Position numbers and translations under genes: made by a program. This document shows positions 11,927-12,703 of a stretch of DNA of 12,703 nucleotides, one piece after another. Source of the stretch: CAYVOX01 sp964453035 (lineage in GTDB: Bacteria > Chloroflexota > Anaerolineae > Anaerolineales > Anaerolineaceae); the NCBI GenBank assembly GCA_964453035.1, contig CAYVOX010000098.1:1-12703 (forward strand), written 5' to 3'. Position 1 is the stretch's first letter. The number at the start of each line of letters is the position of its first letter. Below the pieces are notes generated by a model. The model made no database searches. It was not told where the DNA came from and saw nothing but the letters and a program-made list of their open reading frames with translations.

Positions 11927-12091
11927 ATGAAACTGAATGAGCCTAAATTCATCACCTGGTTGATTTCGGTAGTTCTTGGCGTGCTGGCCATCATCGCCCT
12001 GCTGGTGCCTTCGATGACCGCCTACGCCATCTGGCTGGCGCTGGCTGGCTTGCTCCTGCTGGTTCTGGGCAACGTATTCAAGGGGCTGTAA
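11927..12091 (+). CDS. Small two-helix membrane protein, 54 residues
   Basis: ATG at 11927 has GGAGGG at 11913-11918, eight bases upstream, and the frame ends with TAA at 12091. A longer version from TTG at 11843 would overlap a TATAAT box and has no ribosome site. The protein is mostly two hydrophobic segments (about residues 8-27 and 32-50) joined by a short turn with PSMTAYA, with charged residues at each end (KLNEPK and FKGL). I recall similar short proteins in Chloroflexota genomes, but no function is known. It appears to be a single-gene unit followed by a hairpin. Confidence 0.75.
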   Translation: MKLNEPKFITWLISVVLGVLAIIALLVPSMTAYAIWLALAGLLLLVLGNVFKGL

Positions 12092-12155
12092 CTCACCATT
12101 GCAGGGGCGCGCTCTGGATCAGTTGGCCCCGTTCAGGTAGAGCCCCCCTTTGCAT

Positions 12156-12196
12156 TAAATCAAGAAACGCAGTCGGTGACTGCGTTTCTTGATTTA
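12156..12196. terminator. Perfect 19-bp hairpin, probable bidirectional terminator
   Basis: Arms 12156-12174 and 12178-12196 are exact inverted repeats around a GGT loop. The core is GC-containing (ACGCAGTC/GACTGCGT) and the outer arms are A-rich on the left and T-rich on the right (TTTCTTGATTT). That suits termination of the 54-residue protein gene on the plus strand, although the T-tract is interrupted. Confidence 0.7.
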
Positions 12197-12200
12197 TAAT
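12195..12200 (+). promoter_or_regulatory. TATAAT box overlapping the end of the hairpin
   Basis: TATAAT begins at the second-last base of the hairpin and lies 33 nt before the ATG at 12234, a good distance for a promoter of the last gene. The matching -35 would fall inside the hairpin and is weak. Confidence 0.5.
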
Positions 12201-12233
12201 AGGCACCGCACCACCGAAAGGATATGGTTATCT

Positions 12234-12703
12234 ATGGAAATCATTCTCATTATATTAGCCGTTCTGGCAGCAGTTGCCCTGGTGATCTGGTTGGGATTAC
12301 GCCTTCAACCCGCGCCCTTCCCACCCTTTCCCCGGCCCTCCCAACCCTCAGAAACAGCCCCCCTGCCGCCTGGCCTTCCGGCGCCGGTTGAACGCATGTA
12401 CCGGAAAATTTACGGCGAGCGCATCCCTGTGATTCACAGCGCCGTTTTCACCGGTCGGGTACAATTGAGCCCGTTTTTCCGCATTCCCCTGCAGGGCCGC
12501 TTCCGGTTCATCCACGATGCCGGTCGCAGTTACCGCCATTATATTGAGGCCACTTTCTTTGGTCGCCCGTTTTTAAAGGTCAACGAACGCTACCTCGAAG
12601 GCCAAAGCCTTTTTGAACTACCCTTCGGTCCGCCCACCCAGGGACCAAAGCTTAACCAGGCAGCCAACCTGGGCATGTGGGCCGAGCTTTTCCTGCTCCC
12701 ATC
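12234..12703 (+). CDS. Membrane-anchored protein, 3' partial, possibly DUF6544/DUF6920-like
   Basis: The frame is open from ATG 12234 to the window end (156 full codons), so the gene continues to the right. AAAGGA ends 11 bases before the ATG, a slightly long spacing; an out-of-frame ATG at 12224 is too close to it. Residues 3-21 are a transmembrane or signal-anchor helix, followed by a Pro-rich linker (26-51). The remaining part has FTGRVQLSPFFRIPLQGRFRF, then HYIEATFFGRPFLKVNERYL (102-121), a Pro-flanked ELPFGPP (128-134) and NQAANLGMWAE (141-151). These resemble a domain of unknown function I associate with DUF6544/DUF6920-type proteins, but I cannot confirm this. The visible part should lie outside the membrane. 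No catalytic motif is recognised. Confidence 0.7.
   Translation, partial: MEIILIILAVLAAVALVIWLGLRLQPAPFPPFPRPSQPSETAPLPPGLPAPVERMYRKIYGERIPVIHSAVFTGRVQLSPFFRIPLQGRFRFIHDAGRSYRHYIEATFFGRPFLKVNERYLEGQSLFELPFGPPTQGPKLNQAANLGMWAELFLLP

Overview
The window is GC-rich bacterial DNA, densely packed with genes on both strands, and it carries no rRNA, tRNA, transposase, integrase or CRISPR array. Several things suggest a Chloroflexota bacterium, probably near Anaerolineae: a surface-anchored clostripain-type protein with a Pro/Thr linker, a Gly/Gln-rich DhaL-like protein, a fusion that looks like DUF5946 plus DUF1801, and small two-helix membrane proteins. That placement is inferred from gene style; no marker gene is present to settle it.

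Layout from left to right. (1) 3-1251, plus strand: the end of a secreted or surface protein with two SH3-like domains, followed 13 nt later by a dienelactone-hydrolase-family enzyme. (2) 1269-3035, minus strand: a complete ABC half-transporter, convergent with the hydrolase. It is divergent from a two-domain ChrA-type chromate transporter (3107-4345, plus). The two share a spacer in which a perfect palindrome places a TATAAT box on each strand. (3) 4431-4455: a strong GC-rich hairpin between convergent genes. (4) 4483-7965, minus strand: a probable two-gene operon. It encodes an 858-residue membrane-anchored clostripain-like (C11) protein and then a 280-residue protein with a compact DAK2/DhaL-like N-terminus and five Gly/Gln-rich repeats. 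This pair is the least explained part of the window. (5) 8179-9919, minus strand: two short-chain dehydrogenases separated by one nucleotide. (6) 10066-10830, minus strand: a membrane-tethered LuxR-type regulator with its own intrinsic terminator. (7) 10948-11784, plus strand: a two-domain protein (DUF5946-like plus DUF1801-like) whose promoter appears to start transcription at the initiation codon, giving a leaderless mRNA. (8) 11927-12091: a 54-residue membrane protein. (9) A 19-bp perfect hairpin and a promoter-like box, then the start of a membrane-anchored protein that runs off the right edge (12234-12703).

The genes do not form one obvious pathway. Membrane and envelope functions dominate: the SH3 protein, ABC exporter, anion transporter, surface peptidase, membrane-bound regulator and small membrane proteins. 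The short promoters, the terminator behind the regulator and the divergent arrangement suggest about seven or eight independent transcription units.
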